Notes: generated from the sequence alone by a model not told the origin. Counted from the stretch's first letter, positions 29,112-38,786 are shown. The stretch is DNA of 64,000 nt from Acidobacteriota bacterium (GCA_014584695.1 JACTMI010000041.1:1-64000), one strand, 5' to 3'. Numbers and translations: made by a program.

Positions 29112-30793
29112 CGATGTTTCGTGGAGGAGTGTGCGGCCTGCTCGCGTTGGCGGGCTTCGCGACCTGGGCGTGCACCGCCGAGCGGGAAACGACCGCGACC
29201 TCGGCTCCCGCCCTGGTGATCGCGCCCGACGTCGAGGCGCGCCTCGCGCAGTTCGCGCGGGTCGAGATCACGGCGGATCTCGCGGCGCTCTCGGCCGCCG
29301 AACGCGCCGCGCTGGCGGAGATCATCGCCGCCGCGCGGGTGATCGACGAGATCTTCCGGCTCCAGCAGGGTTCGCACGTCGCCAGCTCGGCGGCGGCGCT
29401 GGCCGCGGCGGCGGGTCCGCTGGTCGCGCCGGCGCGCGAGTACTTCCGGATCATGCAGGGCCCTTGGGACCGCCTGGACGGCGATCGGCCTTTCGTCGGC
29501 ACGGTCGAGAAGCCCGCCGGCGCCGGCTTCTATCCGGAGGACCTGACCCGGGAGGAGCTCGAGCTCTGGATCGCGGCTCACCCGGCGGACGAGGCGGCGT
29601 TGCGCTCCGACTTCACGGTGATTCGCCGCGCAGGGGAGGGGCTGGCCGCGATTCCGTACTCGCTGGTCCATGGCGGGGCGCTCGCGCGGGCTGCCGCCCA
29701 CTTGCGCGCGGCGGCGGAGCTCACCGAGGACGAGACGCTGCGCCGTTTTCTCCTGACGCGCGCGGACGCTTTCGCCTCGAACGACTACGTCGAGAGCGAC
29801 GTGGCGTGGATGGACCTCGATGCGGTGATCGATCCGACCATCGGACCGTACGAGACCTACGAGGACAAGTTGATGGGCTTCAAGGCTTCGTTCGAGGCCT
29901 ACGTCGCCGTCAACCTGCCGGCGGAGTCCGCGCAGCTGGGTCGCTACAAGCAGCGGCTGCCCTGGCTCGAGCGCAATCTCCCGATCCCCGACGAACACAA
30001 GAACTTCAAGCGCGGCACGGAGAGCCCGATCCGGGTGGTCGACGTCGTCTACGCCTCGGGCGACGCCAACGCCGGGGTCAAGGCGGTCGCCTACAACCTG
30101 CCGAACCTGGAGGTGGTGCGCGAGCTCAAGGGGTCGAAGAAGGTCCTGATGCGCAACATCCTTCGCGCCAAGTACGACGCCATGCTGCTGCCGATCGCCC
30201 AGCGCGTGCTCACCGCCGAGGACGCCGCCAGGGTGTCCTTCGAGGCCTTCTTCGACGAGGTCCTCCACCACGAGCTGTCGCACGGTCTCGGCCCGGGCAC
30301 CTTGACCGTGGACGGGCGGTCGACCGACGTGCGGACGGAGCTCAAGGAGCTCTACTCGACGCTCGAAGAGGCGAAGTCGGACGTCATGGGTGTCTACAAC
30401 ATCCTGGCGCTGATCGAAGCCGGCGAGATGCCCGCCGAGCTCCGCGCCGCGCTCGACCCGACCTACGTCGCCGGCCTCTTCCGCTCCGCCCGCTTCGGTG
30501 TCCACGAAGCGCACGGCCAGGGCGTCATCGCGCAGTTCAACTATCTGATGGAGAGAGGCGCCCTCGCGCTCGACGCCGAGGGCCGCTTCGCCACGGTGCC
30601 CGCGGCGTTCCCCGGGGCGCTCCGGGACCTCCTGCGCGAGATGCTGATGCTCCAGGCCCGCGGCGACTACGCCGGAACCCAGGCCTTCCTGGACCGGTAT
30701 GGCCGGCCCTCGCCCCCGATGCTCGCCGCGATCGACCGCTTGAAGGACCTGCCGGTCGACCTCGACACCCACTTCCCGCTCGCCGCCCGCTGA
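29108..30793 (+). CDS. Dipeptidyl-peptidase III-like (M49 family) zinc hydrolase, exported
   Basis: 561 residues. An N-terminal hydrophobic stretch ends in TWAC-TAE, a poor lipobox, so it is secreted or lipid anchored. The zinc site is HHELSHGLGPG (about residue 388) and the second motif EEAKSD (EExxxD-like) lies ~50 residues later, as in peptidase M49. Eukaryotic DPP III has a six-residue HExxGH, while this protein has plain HExxH. Predicted role: dipeptide release from peptides in the periplasm. ATG 29108 overlaps the nucleotidase stop (ATGA), so the two exported hydrolases are co-translated. Confidence 0.82.
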   Translation: MTMFRGGVCGLLALAGFATWACTAERETTATSAPALVIAPDVEARLAQFARVEITADLAALSAAERAALAEIIAAARVIDEIFRLQQGSHVASSAAALAAAAGPLVAPAREYFRIMQGPWDRLDGDRPFVGTVEKPAGAGFYPEDLTREELELWIAAHPADEAALRSDFTVIRRAGEGLAAIPYSLVHGGALARAAAHLRAAAELTEDETLRRFLLTRADAFASNDYVESDVAWMDLDAVIDPTIGPYETYEDKLMGFKASFEAYVAVNLPAESAQLGRYKQRLPWLERNLPIPDEHKNFKRGTESPIRVVDVVYASGDANAGVKAVAYNLPNLEVVRELKGSKKVLMRNILRAKYDAMLLPIAQRVLTAEDAARVSFEAFFDEVLHHELSHGLGPGTLTVDGRSTDVRTELKELYSTLEEAKSDVMGVYNILALIEAGEMPAELRAALDPTYVAGLFRSARFGVHEAHGQGVIAQFNYLMERGALALDAEGRFATVPAAFPGALRDLLREMLMLQARGDYAGTQAFLDRYGRPSPPMLAAIDRLKDLPVDLDTHFPLAAR

Positions 30794-30901
30794 CGTCGAG
30801 CCGGCTCCTGGTCGCGGCGCCGCGCCCGCCGTCGGGAGCGGCGTCCCCTTCGAGCCGAAGGCGGACCGGACTCCGCGCGCGGGAGGCGCTCGACCGCCGA
30901 C

Positions 30902-31489
30902 TCAGGCGAGCCGACGGCGGCGCATCGCGACGAGGGCCACCAGGCCGAGCAGCCCGACCAGCGCGATCAGGCCCCAGCGGTCGAGCGTCGGCACCGCGAG
31001 TAGCGGATTGAGCCCCTGGCACCAGCCCTGAATCTGGTAATCGAGCTGCTCGGGCAAACCGTTTCCGGCCAGACTGGTCAACCGGAAGGTGAGTGGGTTG
31101 GCCTGCGGCGCCTGGGTGTAGAAGAAGTTGCCGATACCGCCGGCGAAGGTCCCCAGCACGTTCTCGTAAGTGAGCGTGAAGATGGTCGTACCGAAGCCGT
31201 CGGTGATGTCGACCAGGAGCCGCTCTTGTCCGAGACCGGTATTGTCGCGGTCGAGCACGTGGGAGCCGGTGCCGGCGGCATTGGCGTTGATGCAACTGAA
31301 GATCACCGTGCCGTTGTAGACGCTGTGATCGATCGGCGGGCCTTCAGTGGGATCGCCCACCACCAGGGCGTCGAACGGAGCCGTGGGTGCTTGTCCGCTG
31401 CTGGAGACCGCGCCGGGTCCAGCTACGGCGACTCCGGCCAGGAGCAGGATAGCGGCGGAAGAGCCAATTGCGCTCGCAACTCTCTTCAT
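30902..31489 (-). CDS. IPTL-CTERM sorting-signal protein
   Basis: 195 residues. Signal peptide MKRVASAIGSSAAILLLAGVA, then a beta-rich secreted domain with two cysteines, ending in VPTLDRWGLIALVGLLGLVA and an arginine cluster (MRRRR). This tripartite tail is the IPTL-CTERM signal, thought to be processed by an exosortase-like transpeptidase. ATG 31489 has GGAGGAA seven bases upstream. A -10-like TAGAAT lies on the minus strand at 31520-31515 within an AT-rich palindrome (TAGAAT-N8-ATTCTA). No sortase gene is nearby. The domain's role is unknown. Confidence 0.85.
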   Translation of the reverse strand: MKRVASAIGSSAAILLLAGVAVAGPGAVSSSGQAPTAPFDALVVGDPTEGPPIDHSVYNGTVIFSCINANAAGTGSHVLDRDNTGLGQERLLVDITDGFGTTIFTLTYENVLGTFAGGIGNFFYTQAPQANPLTFRLTSLAGNGLPEQLDYQIQGWCQGLNPLLAVPTLDRWGLIALVGLLGLVALVAMRRRRLA

Positions 31490-31500
31490 CGCGTTCCTCC

Positions 31501-31520
31501 TAGAATGTTTCTTGATTCTA
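31501..31520. promoter_or_regulatory. AT-rich inverted repeat before the first IPTL-CTERM gene
   Basis: TAGAAT (31501-31506), eight-base loop, ATTCTA (31515-31520). On the minus strand the second arm reads TAGAAT, a good -10 box about 25 bases before ATG 31489. It may be an operator, a promoter element, or both. Confidence 0.4.
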
Positions 31521-31568
31521 CCAGACCCGTCGATCGAGCCGGCCGGAGGCGGCCCTCGCGCGGCCACC

Positions 31569-32783
31569 TCACTCGTAGCGCAAGGCCTCGATCGGTTCGA
31601 GACGGGCGGCGCGGCGGGCCGGCCAGAGGCCGAAGAAGAGCCCCACGGCGGCGGAGAAGAGGATCGCCAGCAGCGCCGCGTCGGCGGTGACGGCGACGTT
31701 CCAGCCGGCCAGGCGCCTCAGCGCGAGCGAAGCCCCCCAGCCGAGCGCGAGGCCGAGCGCGCCGCCCAGCAGACAGAGCGCCATCGCCTCGATCAGGAAC
31801 TGGCGGAGGATGTCACCGCGCCGCGCTCCGAGCGCCATGCGCAGTCCGATCTCGCGCGTCCGCTCCGTGACCGAAACGAGCATGATGTTCATGATGCCGA
31901 TGCCGCCGACCAGCAGCGAGATGGCGGCGATGCCGGCGAGCAGGAACGCCATGGTGCGCGACGTCTCCTGGATCGTCTCGAGCAGCGTGGCCTGGTCGCG
32001 GATGTTGAAGTCCGCCTCCTGCCCCGGGCGAATCCGATGCTCGCGCCGGAGGATGCGGTCGATCGCCACCGTGACCTCGAGCATCTCGTCGCGGGTCGGC
32101 GCCTGGACCGAGATGGCGCGCAGGCGATCCGAGCCGAAGAGGCGGAAGCGCGCCGTGGCGAGCGGCACGTAGAGGCTCTCGTCCGGATCCGCGAAGCCGC
32201 CCGAGCCCTTCTCGGCGAGCGCGCCGACGACTTCGAAGGGAACGCCGCCGATCTTCAGCGTCTCGCCCACCAGGCTCTCGCTGGAAGGCGCTCCCAGGGC
32301 CGCGCCGACGCGGCCGCCGAGCACGACGACGCGCCGGCGGGCCTGTTCCTCCCGGCGCGAGAACAGCCTTCCCGAGGTGAGCTGGAAGGCTTGGATCGAG
32401 AAGTAGTCATCCCAGGTGCCCACGACCGACAGGTTGGCGTTGGCGGCCGAGCGCTCGACCTGGAGCCGGCTCTCCATCTCCGGCGCGATCGGCACACCGG
32501 CGAGCGCCTCGGCGGCGGCGAGAGCCTCGACGTCGTCGATGGTGAGGCGCGCCTGACCGCGCGACAGTCCGCCGAAGAACGCCTGGCCGGCCCGCACCGT
32601 GAGGACGTTGGCGCCCAGCCGGCCGAGCCGCTCCTCGATCGAGCGCTGGGCGCCCTGGCCCAGCGCCACCATGGCGATCACGGCGCCGATGCCGATGATG
32701 ATGCCGAGCGTCGTCAGCAGCGAACGGAGCTTGTTGGCGGCGATCGCCGCGAAAGCGACCCGGAGCAGATCGAGCAGCGGCAC
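31569..32783 (-). CDS. MacB-like ABC transporter permease (FtsX family)
   Basis: 404 residues. One N-terminal membrane helix (LRSLLTTLGIIIGIGAVIAMVA), a ~220-residue periplasmic MacB-type domain, and three C-terminal helices with the coupling segment VTERTREIGLRMALGARRGDILRQFLIEA are typical. It ends with the classic RLEPIEALRYE. GTG 32783 overlaps the preceding adaptor stop (TAGTG). MacB homologues normally carry or neighbour an ATPase; none is seen here. Probable mechanotransmission exporter of proteins, lipids or small molecules. Confidence 0.93.
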   Translation of the reverse strand: MPLLDLLRVAFAAIAANKLRSLLTTLGIIIGIGAVIAMVALGQGAQRSIEERLGRLGANVLTVRAGQAFFGGLSRGQARLTIDDVEALAAAEALAGVPIAPEMESRLQVERSAANANLSVVGTWDDYFSIQAFQLTSGRLFSRREEQARRRVVVLGGRVGAALGAPSSESLVGETLKIGGVPFEVVGALAEKGSGGFADPDESLYVPLATARFRLFGSDRLRAISVQAPTRDEMLEVTVAIDRILRREHRIRPGQEADFNIRDQATLLETIQETSRTMAFLLAGIAAISLLVGGIGIMNIMLVSVTERTREIGLRMALGARRGDILRQFLIEAMALCLLGGALGLALGWGASLALRRLAGWNVAVTADAALLAILFSAAVGLFFGLWPARRAARLEPIEALRYE

Positions 32784-34219
32784 TAGCGTCCTCGCGCCGG
32801 CGGCGCGGGCGCGCCGGTCATCCCGCCCGCCCGCTCGCGCACGCGGTCCTGCATCGCGCGCTGTTGCCGTTGAATCTGCGCCACCGTGATCAGGAGCACA
32901 CTCTCGCCTTCGTCGGCGCCTTCGACCACCTCGGTGTACTCCCAATCGGAGAGACCGAAGGTCACCCGCCGGGGCTCTGGCCCCGCGTCCGACGGCAGGA
33001 AGAGCAGCCCCGGCCGCCGACCGTCGGCGCCCCCGGCGGCCGCTCCGCCGCCAGGGCGGGCCCGCGCGGCGCCGTTGCCGAAGATCTCCCGGCACTCGCG
33101 CAGCCGCGTCCGTTCCGCTTCGGAGAGCGTCGAGGGCCCCCCGCCCGCGCGCGCTTTCTCGCGCAGCGCCAGGCAGTCGGGCGCCGCTCCGCCCGACGCC
33201 GCGGAGCTGGGCGGAGCTTGCGCCGCCTCGCCGCCGCGCAGCGCCGCGCGCGCCCGCTCGACGTCGACGCCGACCGCGGCGGCGGCCGAGGCGACGTCGC
33301 GCGCTCCGACCACCGCGCCGTTCGGCACCGCGAGCACGCCGTCCCGGCGCGAGACCTCGAGCGTCACTTCGGCCGACATCCCGGGCAGGAGCAGCCGCTC
33401 GGGATTGTCGAGCGTGACCAGCACGGGGAACAGGGTGACGTTCTGTTCGACCACCGCTTGCGGCTCGACCTTCTCGACCACGCCGACGAAGCTCCGGCCG
33501 GGGTAGGCCTCGACCGCCAGGCGGGCGGGCATGCCGGGACGGATCCGGCCGACGTCGGTTTCGGCGATGTTGGAGCGCACGCGCATCGCCGACAGGTCCG
33601 CCATGCGAAACAGCGTCGTACCGCCGGAGACGTTCGCGGTCGCCGAGGCGATGATCTGCCCGGGCTCCACCTGGCGTTCGAGCACGGTGCCGGCGATGGG
33701 GGCGCGCAGCGTGACGTCGCGCCGCCGCTCGCGCGCCAACTCGAGGTTGGTCTCGGCGCGCAGCACCGCCGCCTCCGCCGAAGCCGCCGAGTCCTCGGCG
33801 GTGTCGACATCCTGCTGGGCGACCACCCCCTGGGCGAGGAGGCTCCGCATCCGCGCCGCTTGCGCCGCGGCGATGCGGGCGCGCACGCGCGCCGAGGCCA
33901 GGTCGGCCTCGGCCTGATCGAGCGCGTTCTGGACGTCGCGCGGGTCGACCTCGGCGAGCAGCGCGCCGGCGGGGATGGTGTCACCGGTCTCGGCCAGGAC
34001 ACGCAGGACCTCCCCCGAAGCGCGAGACTTCACCTCGACGACCCGCACCGGCTCGAACTGACCGGCGGCCTCGACCACGATCCGCAGGTCGCGGCGTTCG
34101 AGCAGGGCGGTGGCGAGCCGGTTCGCGGGCGCCTCGGGACGAGGCCAGTAGCGCCAGCCAGCGGCGGCGAGCGCCGCGAGCGCCAGTCCGAGCCAGGCCC
34201 ATTTCGCCCAACGTCCCAA
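32783..34219 (-). CDS. Membrane-fusion adaptor (MacA/HlyD-like) of ABC exporter
   Basis: 478 residues. A membrane anchor ([16 protein letters not shown]) is followed by lipoyl/barrel-sandwich, coiled-coil (~90-150) and beta-barrel domains (RAPIAGTVLERQVEPGQII, MPARLAVEAYPGRSF). The C-terminal half carries a long Ala/Arg-rich insertion with three cysteines. The start is TTG 34219, nine bases after a perfect AAAGGAGG; no ATG fits. Its stop overlaps the permease GTG. Together they form the adaptor-permease part of a tripartite ABC efflux system; outer membrane and ATPase partners must be elsewhere. Confidence 0.9.
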   Translation of the reverse strand: MGRWAKWAWLGLALAALAAAGWRYWPRPEAPANRLATALLERRDLRIVVEAAGQFEPVRVVEVKSRASGEVLRVLAETGDTIPAGALLAEVDPRDVQNALDQAEADLASARVRARIAAAQAARMRSLLAQGVVAQQDVDTAEDSAASAEAAVLRAETNLELARERRRDVTLRAPIAGTVLERQVEPGQIIASATANVSGGTTLFRMADLSAMRVRSNIAETDVGRIRPGMPARLAVEAYPGRSFVGVVEKVEPQAVVEQNVTLFPVLVTLDNPERLLLPGMSAEVTLEVSRRDGVLAVPNGAVVGARDVASAAAAVGVDVERARAALRGGEAAQAPPSSAASGGAAPDCLALREKARAGGGPSTLSEAERTRLRECREIFGNGAARARPGGGAAAGGADGRRPGLLFLPSDAGPEPRRVTFGLSDWEYTEVVEGADEGESVLLITVAQIQRQQRAMQDRVRERAGGMTGAPAPPARGR

Positions 34220-34396
34220 GATGCCAGCCTCCTTTCGGCGGCGCGGCGACGCCCACGCCGCGCCTAGACTATCGCCCTCGGCCCGCCACGCCGGCTGGAG
34301 GTGGAACCCCTGAACGAGGTCTCTCCTGCGCCGCTGCCGGCGCGTAGACTCGGGTGGTCGCGGCCGGGACGACGGCCGCAGATTCCGGGAGCGCCG

Positions 34397-35671
34397 ATGC
34401 CACGAGGTTCCGCTCTGCTGGTCCGCGCCGCCTGTCTCGCGCTCGCCCTGGCGCTCGCCCCCCCGCTCGCGACCGCCGCGCAGGCGGCGAGCGCCCAGAC
34501 GCCGGAGTCGGAGCAGGCCCACTTCCACGCGGGCGAGGAGCTGGCCCGCACGGTGGCGCTGGTCACCGGTGTGCCCATCTCGCCCCTGCTGGGGGTCTCG
34601 GGCCTCGGCGCCGTGCGCTACTTCCAGACCCCGGAGGGGCTGCGCCCGACGCTGCCCTGGTACGCGCGCCCCTGGTTCTGGGCGAGCGGCCTCGCGCTCG
34701 TCTTCCTGTTCGCCGCCAACACCACGATCGGCGCCATGGTCCCGGGGCTCAAGAAGCCGATGGACTTCGTCGAGGAGCACGAGAACAAGCTCTCGGCGCT
34801 CATCGCCTCGCCGGTCGTCCTGCTCGAGGCCAAGCGCCTGCTGACCGCCGCCGGCGTGCTGGGCGCCGCGGCCGGCGCGGGCGTCGACTCCCACCCCCTG
34901 GCCAGCGCGGGGCTGGCGGCGGTGGGGAGCACGGGTGGCATCGATCCCTACCTCCAGCCGTTGCTCGCGTTGGGCCTGGGGGTCCTCTCGCTCGCCTGCT
35001 ACGGCGTGGTCTTCCTCGCCTTCCACGCCATCCAGGTCCTGATCGCGCTGTCGCCTTCCGCGCTGCTCGACATGCTGCTGCGGCTCTTCCGGCTCTCGAT
35101 GCTCGGCTTGCTGGTTCTCGCGGAGACGATCCACCCCTACCTGGGGGCGGCGCTCGGTCTCGCGATCCTGGTCGTCTCCTGGCTGCTGGCCGGCTGGTCG
35201 TTCCGGCTCACGGTCTTCGGCTCGGTGCTCTCCTGGGACTTCCTGAGCAGCAAGGAGGGCACGGCGAATCCGGCGGCGGCGCCGCTCGCGGCCTTCGCGG
35301 CCCGCGGCTTCGCGGGGGCGCCGGTGCGGGCCTTCGGCCGGCTGGAGCCGGCGCAGGGCGGCGCCGGCTGGCTGTTCCGCTGGCGGCCGTGGCTGGTGCT
35401 GCCGGCGCGGCGCGTGGCGCTACCGGCGCCGACCCGCTGGGCGTTGCGGCGTGGGGCGGTCTCGCCGACGCTGTTCGCGCTCGGCGGGCTGCGCGAGCCG
35501 ACGCTCTTCCGCTTCCCGCCCCGCTTCCGCGGCCGCGAAGAAGAGCTCGCCCAGCGGCTGGGTGCCGAGGAGATTCGCGACGGCCGGATCGTCCGCGGGG
35601 TCAGGGCCGCCTGGCGTCTCCTGCGCGAGCTCGTCCTCGGCACCGAGCCCGCGGATGTTTCGGCGGGCTGA
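34397..35671 (+). CDS. Multi-pass membrane protein of unknown function
   Basis: 424 residues. Signal-like segment (LLVRAACLALALALAPPLATA), then about six hydrophobic helices between residues 90 and 310 (LALVFLFAANTTIG, LGLGVLSLACYGVVFLAF, LGLAILVVSWLLAGW). The C-terminal ~100 residues are Arg-rich and cytosolic. I recognise no family with confidence; a partial likeness to DUF4126 (GVPISPLLGVSGLGAV) was noticed. ATG 34397 is chosen at the signal peptide; an in-frame start at 34301 adds an unlikely 32 residues. It converges on the RND pump gene with one base between the stop codons. Confidence 0.7.
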   Translation: MPRGSALLVRAACLALALALAPPLATAAQAASAQTPESEQAHFHAGEELARTVALVTGVPISPLLGVSGLGAVRYFQTPEGLRPTLPWYARPWFWASGLALVFLFAANTTIGAMVPGLKKPMDFVEEHENKLSALIASPVVLLEAKRLLTAAGVLGAAAGAGVDSHPLASAGLAAVGSTGGIDPYLQPLLALGLGVLSLACYGVVFLAFHAIQVLIALSPSALLDMLLRLFRLSMLGLLVLAETIHPYLGAALGLAILVVSWLLAGWSFRLTVFGSVLSWDFLSSKEGTANPAAAPLAAFAARGFAGAPVRAFGRLEPAQGGAGWLFRWRPWLVLPARRVALPAPTRWALRRGAVSPTLFALGGLREPTLFRFPPRFRGREEELAQRLGAEEIRDGRIVRGVRAAWRLLRELVLGTEPADVSAG

Positions 35672-35672
35672 G

Positions 35673-38600
35673 TCAGGTCGAGGGGTGCTCGACCGGCACC
35701 TCCGCCGGCTCCGGCGCCGCCTCGGTCGCGCGGCGCCGGAACTTCCGCGCCAGCGCCTCCTTGCCGCGATCGGCGAGCAGGTAGAAGGCGGGCACCACCA
35801 GCAGCGAGAGGGCGGTGGAGACGAACAGGCCGCCGATCACCGCGATCGCCATCGGCGCGCGCGTCTCGGAGCCGGCGCCGAGCCCGAGCGAGGCCGGCAC
35901 CGCGGCCATCATCGTCGCCGTCGACGTCATCAGGATCGGCCGCAGCCGGACCGGGCCGGCCTTGAGGATCGCCTGGAGGGTGTCGAGCCCCTTGCGCCGG
36001 AGCTGGTTGGCGTAGTCGACCAGGATGATCGAGTTCTTCTTGACGATGCCGAGCAGCAGCAGCAGGCCGATCATCGAGAAGATGTTCAGGCTGCGGCCGG
36101 TGAGCCAGAGCGCGAGCGCGGCGCCGGCGACCGACAGCGGCAGGATCGTCAGCACCGTCACCGGGTGGAGGAACGAGTTGAACTGCGAAGCGAGGATCAT
36201 GTAGGCGACCACGATGCCCAGGAAGAGGGCGAAGAGCAGGCTGCTCATCGAGTCGCGAAACGCGACGCTGGCGCCGCCGAGCACTAGCCGGGAGCCGAGT
36301 GGAGCCTCCTTGGCCAGGCTCTCGACCACCGCCAGGGCCTGGTCCTGGGACGAGCCCGGGGCGACGTTGGCGTAGACGTTGATCGCTCGCTCGCGGTCGC
36401 GCCGGGTGATCGCCTGGAGCGCCGGCCGCTCCTCGGTCACGACCAGCGCGGAGAGCGGCACGAGCTCGCCGGAGCTCGAGCGCACCCGCAGGCGCGAGAC
36501 GTCTTCCGGCCGGGAGCGCTGCTCGGCGAGCAGTCTCAGGCGGACGTCGAAACGGCGGCCGCCGTCGCTGTACTTGCCGATCCGGATGCCGCCGACGAGG
36601 GCGTTGAGCGTCGTCGCGACGTCCTCGATCGAGACTCCCAGGTCGGCGGCGCGCGCCCGGTCCGGCAGAATTCGGAGCTCGGGCTGACCGAGCTGGTAGT
36701 CGGTATCGAGGTCGACGACCCGCCCGCTCTCCCGCAGTTGCGCCATCGTCGTCTGGGTGGTCTCGACCAGCTGGTCCCAGTCCGAGCCGCGCACCGAGAA
36801 CTCGATCGGAAAGCCGCGCTGGGCCGTGAAGCCCTGCTGGGAGAGGTCCTGCACCACGGCGCGCAGGCCCGGGTAGGAGTTGAGCTCGCGGCGCACCACC
36901 TGCATGAACTCCAGGTGTCCGAGCGCGCGCTCGCGCGGCGGCACCAGGGTGACGAAGAGGATGGCGGAATTCACGCCGCCGCCGCCGAAGCCGCCGGTGA
37001 CGCCGAAGACGCGCTGGATCTCGGGCCGGGAGAGCAGGTACTCCTCGGCGCGCCGGACGTAGCGGTCGGTCTCGCCGAGGTCCGAGCCGACGGCCGTCTG
37101 CATGCGGATCATCAGCCGCGACTGATCCTGCGACGGCACCATCTCCTTCGGCATCGCGCGCAGCAGGAGGATCGAGCCGACGAAGACCGCGACGCCGGCG
37201 ATCAGCACCAGCGCCGGCCGACCGAGCGCCCAGGGCAGCACCCGCGTGTAGACCCGCTCGAGCGCCGCGAAACCGCGATCGACCTGCCGGCCGATGCGGC
37301 TGCGGCGCTGGCGTGAAGCGTCCAGCAGCTGGGACAATCGAGCCGGCGCCAGGGTCACCGCCTCGAGGTAGGAGAGCAGCACGGCGAGGCAGAGCGTGAT
37401 GCCGAACTGGAGGAAGAAACGACCGATGATCCCCTCCATGAAGACCACCGGAATGAAGATCGCGCAGACGGCCAGGGTCGCGGACAGCGCGGCGAAGGCG
37501 ATCTCCTTGGTTCCCTCGCGCGCCGCGGTGACCCGGTCGGACCCCGCCTCGGCGTGTCGATAGACGTTCTCGAGCACCATGATCGCGTCGTCGACCACGA
37601 TGCCGACCGCCAGGCCGAGCGCCAACAAGGTGAAGGTATTGAGCGTGAAGCCGAGGAAGTAGATCACCGCCACGGTACCCAGCAGCGACATCGGGATCGC
37701 GAGCACGACGTTGAGCGTCGAGGAGAGCGAGCCGAGGAACAGCCAGCACACGAAGCCGGTGAGCAGGACCGCGACCAGGATCTCGAGCTCGATCTCCTGG
37801 ACCGACTCCTCGATGAAGCGGGTCGAGTCGAAGTTGATGCCCAGCTTCATCCCCTCGGGCAGGGTCGACTGCAGCTGGTCGAGCGCCGCGCGCACCTGGG
37901 TCGCCACCGCGACCGCGTTGGCGCCGCGCTGTTTCTTGATCCCCATGCCCTGGGCGGGCTCGCCGTTGACTCGGGAGTAGCGGCGGATGTCCTCGAAACC
38001 GTCCTCGACCACGGCGACATCCGACAGGTAGATTGGCGTGCCGCCCTCCTCGCGCACGACGATCCGGCGCAGCGTCTCGAGGTCGACCGCCTCGCCCAGC
38101 ACCCGCACGTTGACCTCGCGCCCCGGCACCTCGATCCGGCCGGCGGGCAGCTCGACGTGCTGGCGCTGCAGCGCACGGATGACTTCGGAGACCGTCAGGT
38201 TCTTCGCGTCGAGCGCCACGGCGTCGACCCAGATCCGGACGTTGCGCTCGATCGAGCCCCCCTCGATGATCTCGCCCACGCCGGGCACGGTCTGGAGCTT
38301 CTCCTTGACCCGGTAGCGGGCGAAGTCGGCCAGGACCTGGCGCGGGAAGGGGCCGGAGAGGCCGACCCACATGATCGGCTGGTCCTCCGGGTTGGTCTTC
38401 GAAATGACGGGCGGATCGATGTCGCGCGGCAGCCGGCGCTGCGCCTGCTGGACCTTGGTGTTGACGTCCTGCAGCGCGAGGTCGACGTTGCGCGAGATAT
38501 CGAGCTCGACGGTGACCGAACCGCCGCCCAGGCGCGAGGTCGAAGTCAGGTTCTTCACCCCTTCGACCTGGATCAAGGCCTCTTCGAGCGGCTGGATGAC

Positions 38601-38786
38601 GTCGTTCTCGACCACCTCGGGGGCGGCGCCTTCCCAGGTGACCGAGACGTTGATGGTGGGGAAGTCGACGTCCGGCATCTGGCTGATGCCGATGCGGCCC
38701 GCCGCGACCAAGCCGAACAAGACGGTCCCCGCCATGAGCATCCAGGCGAAGACCGGGTTCTTGATGCTGATGTCGGTGAGCTTCAA
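35673..38786 (-). CDS. RND efflux transporter, AcrB/MexB-like inner membrane pump
   Basis: 1,037 residues with 12 predicted membrane helices in two homologous halves. The proton-relay Asp pair is in GLAVGIVVDDAIMVLENV, and the second-half Lys is in LLLLGIVKKNSIILVDYA. Porter motifs such as PGVGEIIEGGS, DIRRYSRVNG and a PFPRQVLADFARY segment are visible. Start is TTG 38786 (LKLTDISIKNPVFAW), which matches the usual MKLTDISIKRPVFA opening; GGAGG lies four bases upstream. ATG 38831 would add 15 residues. It follows a TPR lipoprotein in an efflux gene group. Drug, solvent or bile-like substrates are likely. Confidence 0.95.
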   Translation of the reverse strand: MKLTDISIKNPVFAWMLMAGTVLFGLVAAGRIGISQMPDVDFPTINVSVTWEGAAPEVVENDVIQPLEEALIQVEGVKNLTSTSRLGGGSVTVELDISRNVDLALQDVNTKVQQAQRRLPRDIDPPVISKTNPEDQPIMWVGLSGPFPRQVLADFARYRVKEKLQTVPGVGEIIEGGSIERNVRIWVDAVALDAKNLTVSEVIRALQRQHVELPAGRIEVPGREVNVRVLGEAVDLETLRRIVVREEGGTPIYLSDVAVVEDGFEDIRRYSRVNGEPAQGMGIKKQRGANAVAVATQVRAALDQLQSTLPEGMKLGINFDSTRFIEESVQEIELEILVAVLLTGFVCWLFLGSLSSTLNVVLAIPMSLLGTVAVIYFLGFTLNTFTLLALGLAVGIVVDDAIMVLENVYRHAEAGSDRVTAAREGTKEIAFAALSATLAVCAIFIPVVFMEGIIGRFFLQFGITLCLAVLLSYLEAVTLAPARLSQLLDASRQRRSRIGRQVDRGFAALERVYTRVLPWALGRPALVLIAGVAVFVGSILLLRAMPKEMVPSQDQSRLMIRMQTAVGSDLGETDRYVRRAEEYLLSRPEIQRVFGVTGGFGGGGVNSAILFVTLVPPRERALGHLEFMQVVRRELNSYPGLRAVVQDLSQQGFTAQRGFPIEFSVRGSDWDQLVETTQTTMAQLRESGRVVDLDTDYQLGQPELRILPDRARAADLGVSIEDVATTLNALVGGIRIGKYSDGGRRFDVRLRLLAEQRSRPEDVSRLRVRSSSGELVPLSALVVTEERPALQAITRRDRERAINVYANVAPGSSQDQALAVVESLAKEAPLGSRLVLGGASVAFRDSMSSLLFALFLGIVVAYMILASQFNSFLHPVTVLTILPLSVAGAALALWLTGRSLNIFSMIGLLLLLGIVKKNSIILVDYANQLRRKGLDTLQAILKAGPVRLRPILMTSTATMMAAVPASLGLGAGSETRAPMAIAVIGGLFVSTALSLLVVPAFYLLADRGKEALARKFRRRATEAAPEPAEVPVEHPST

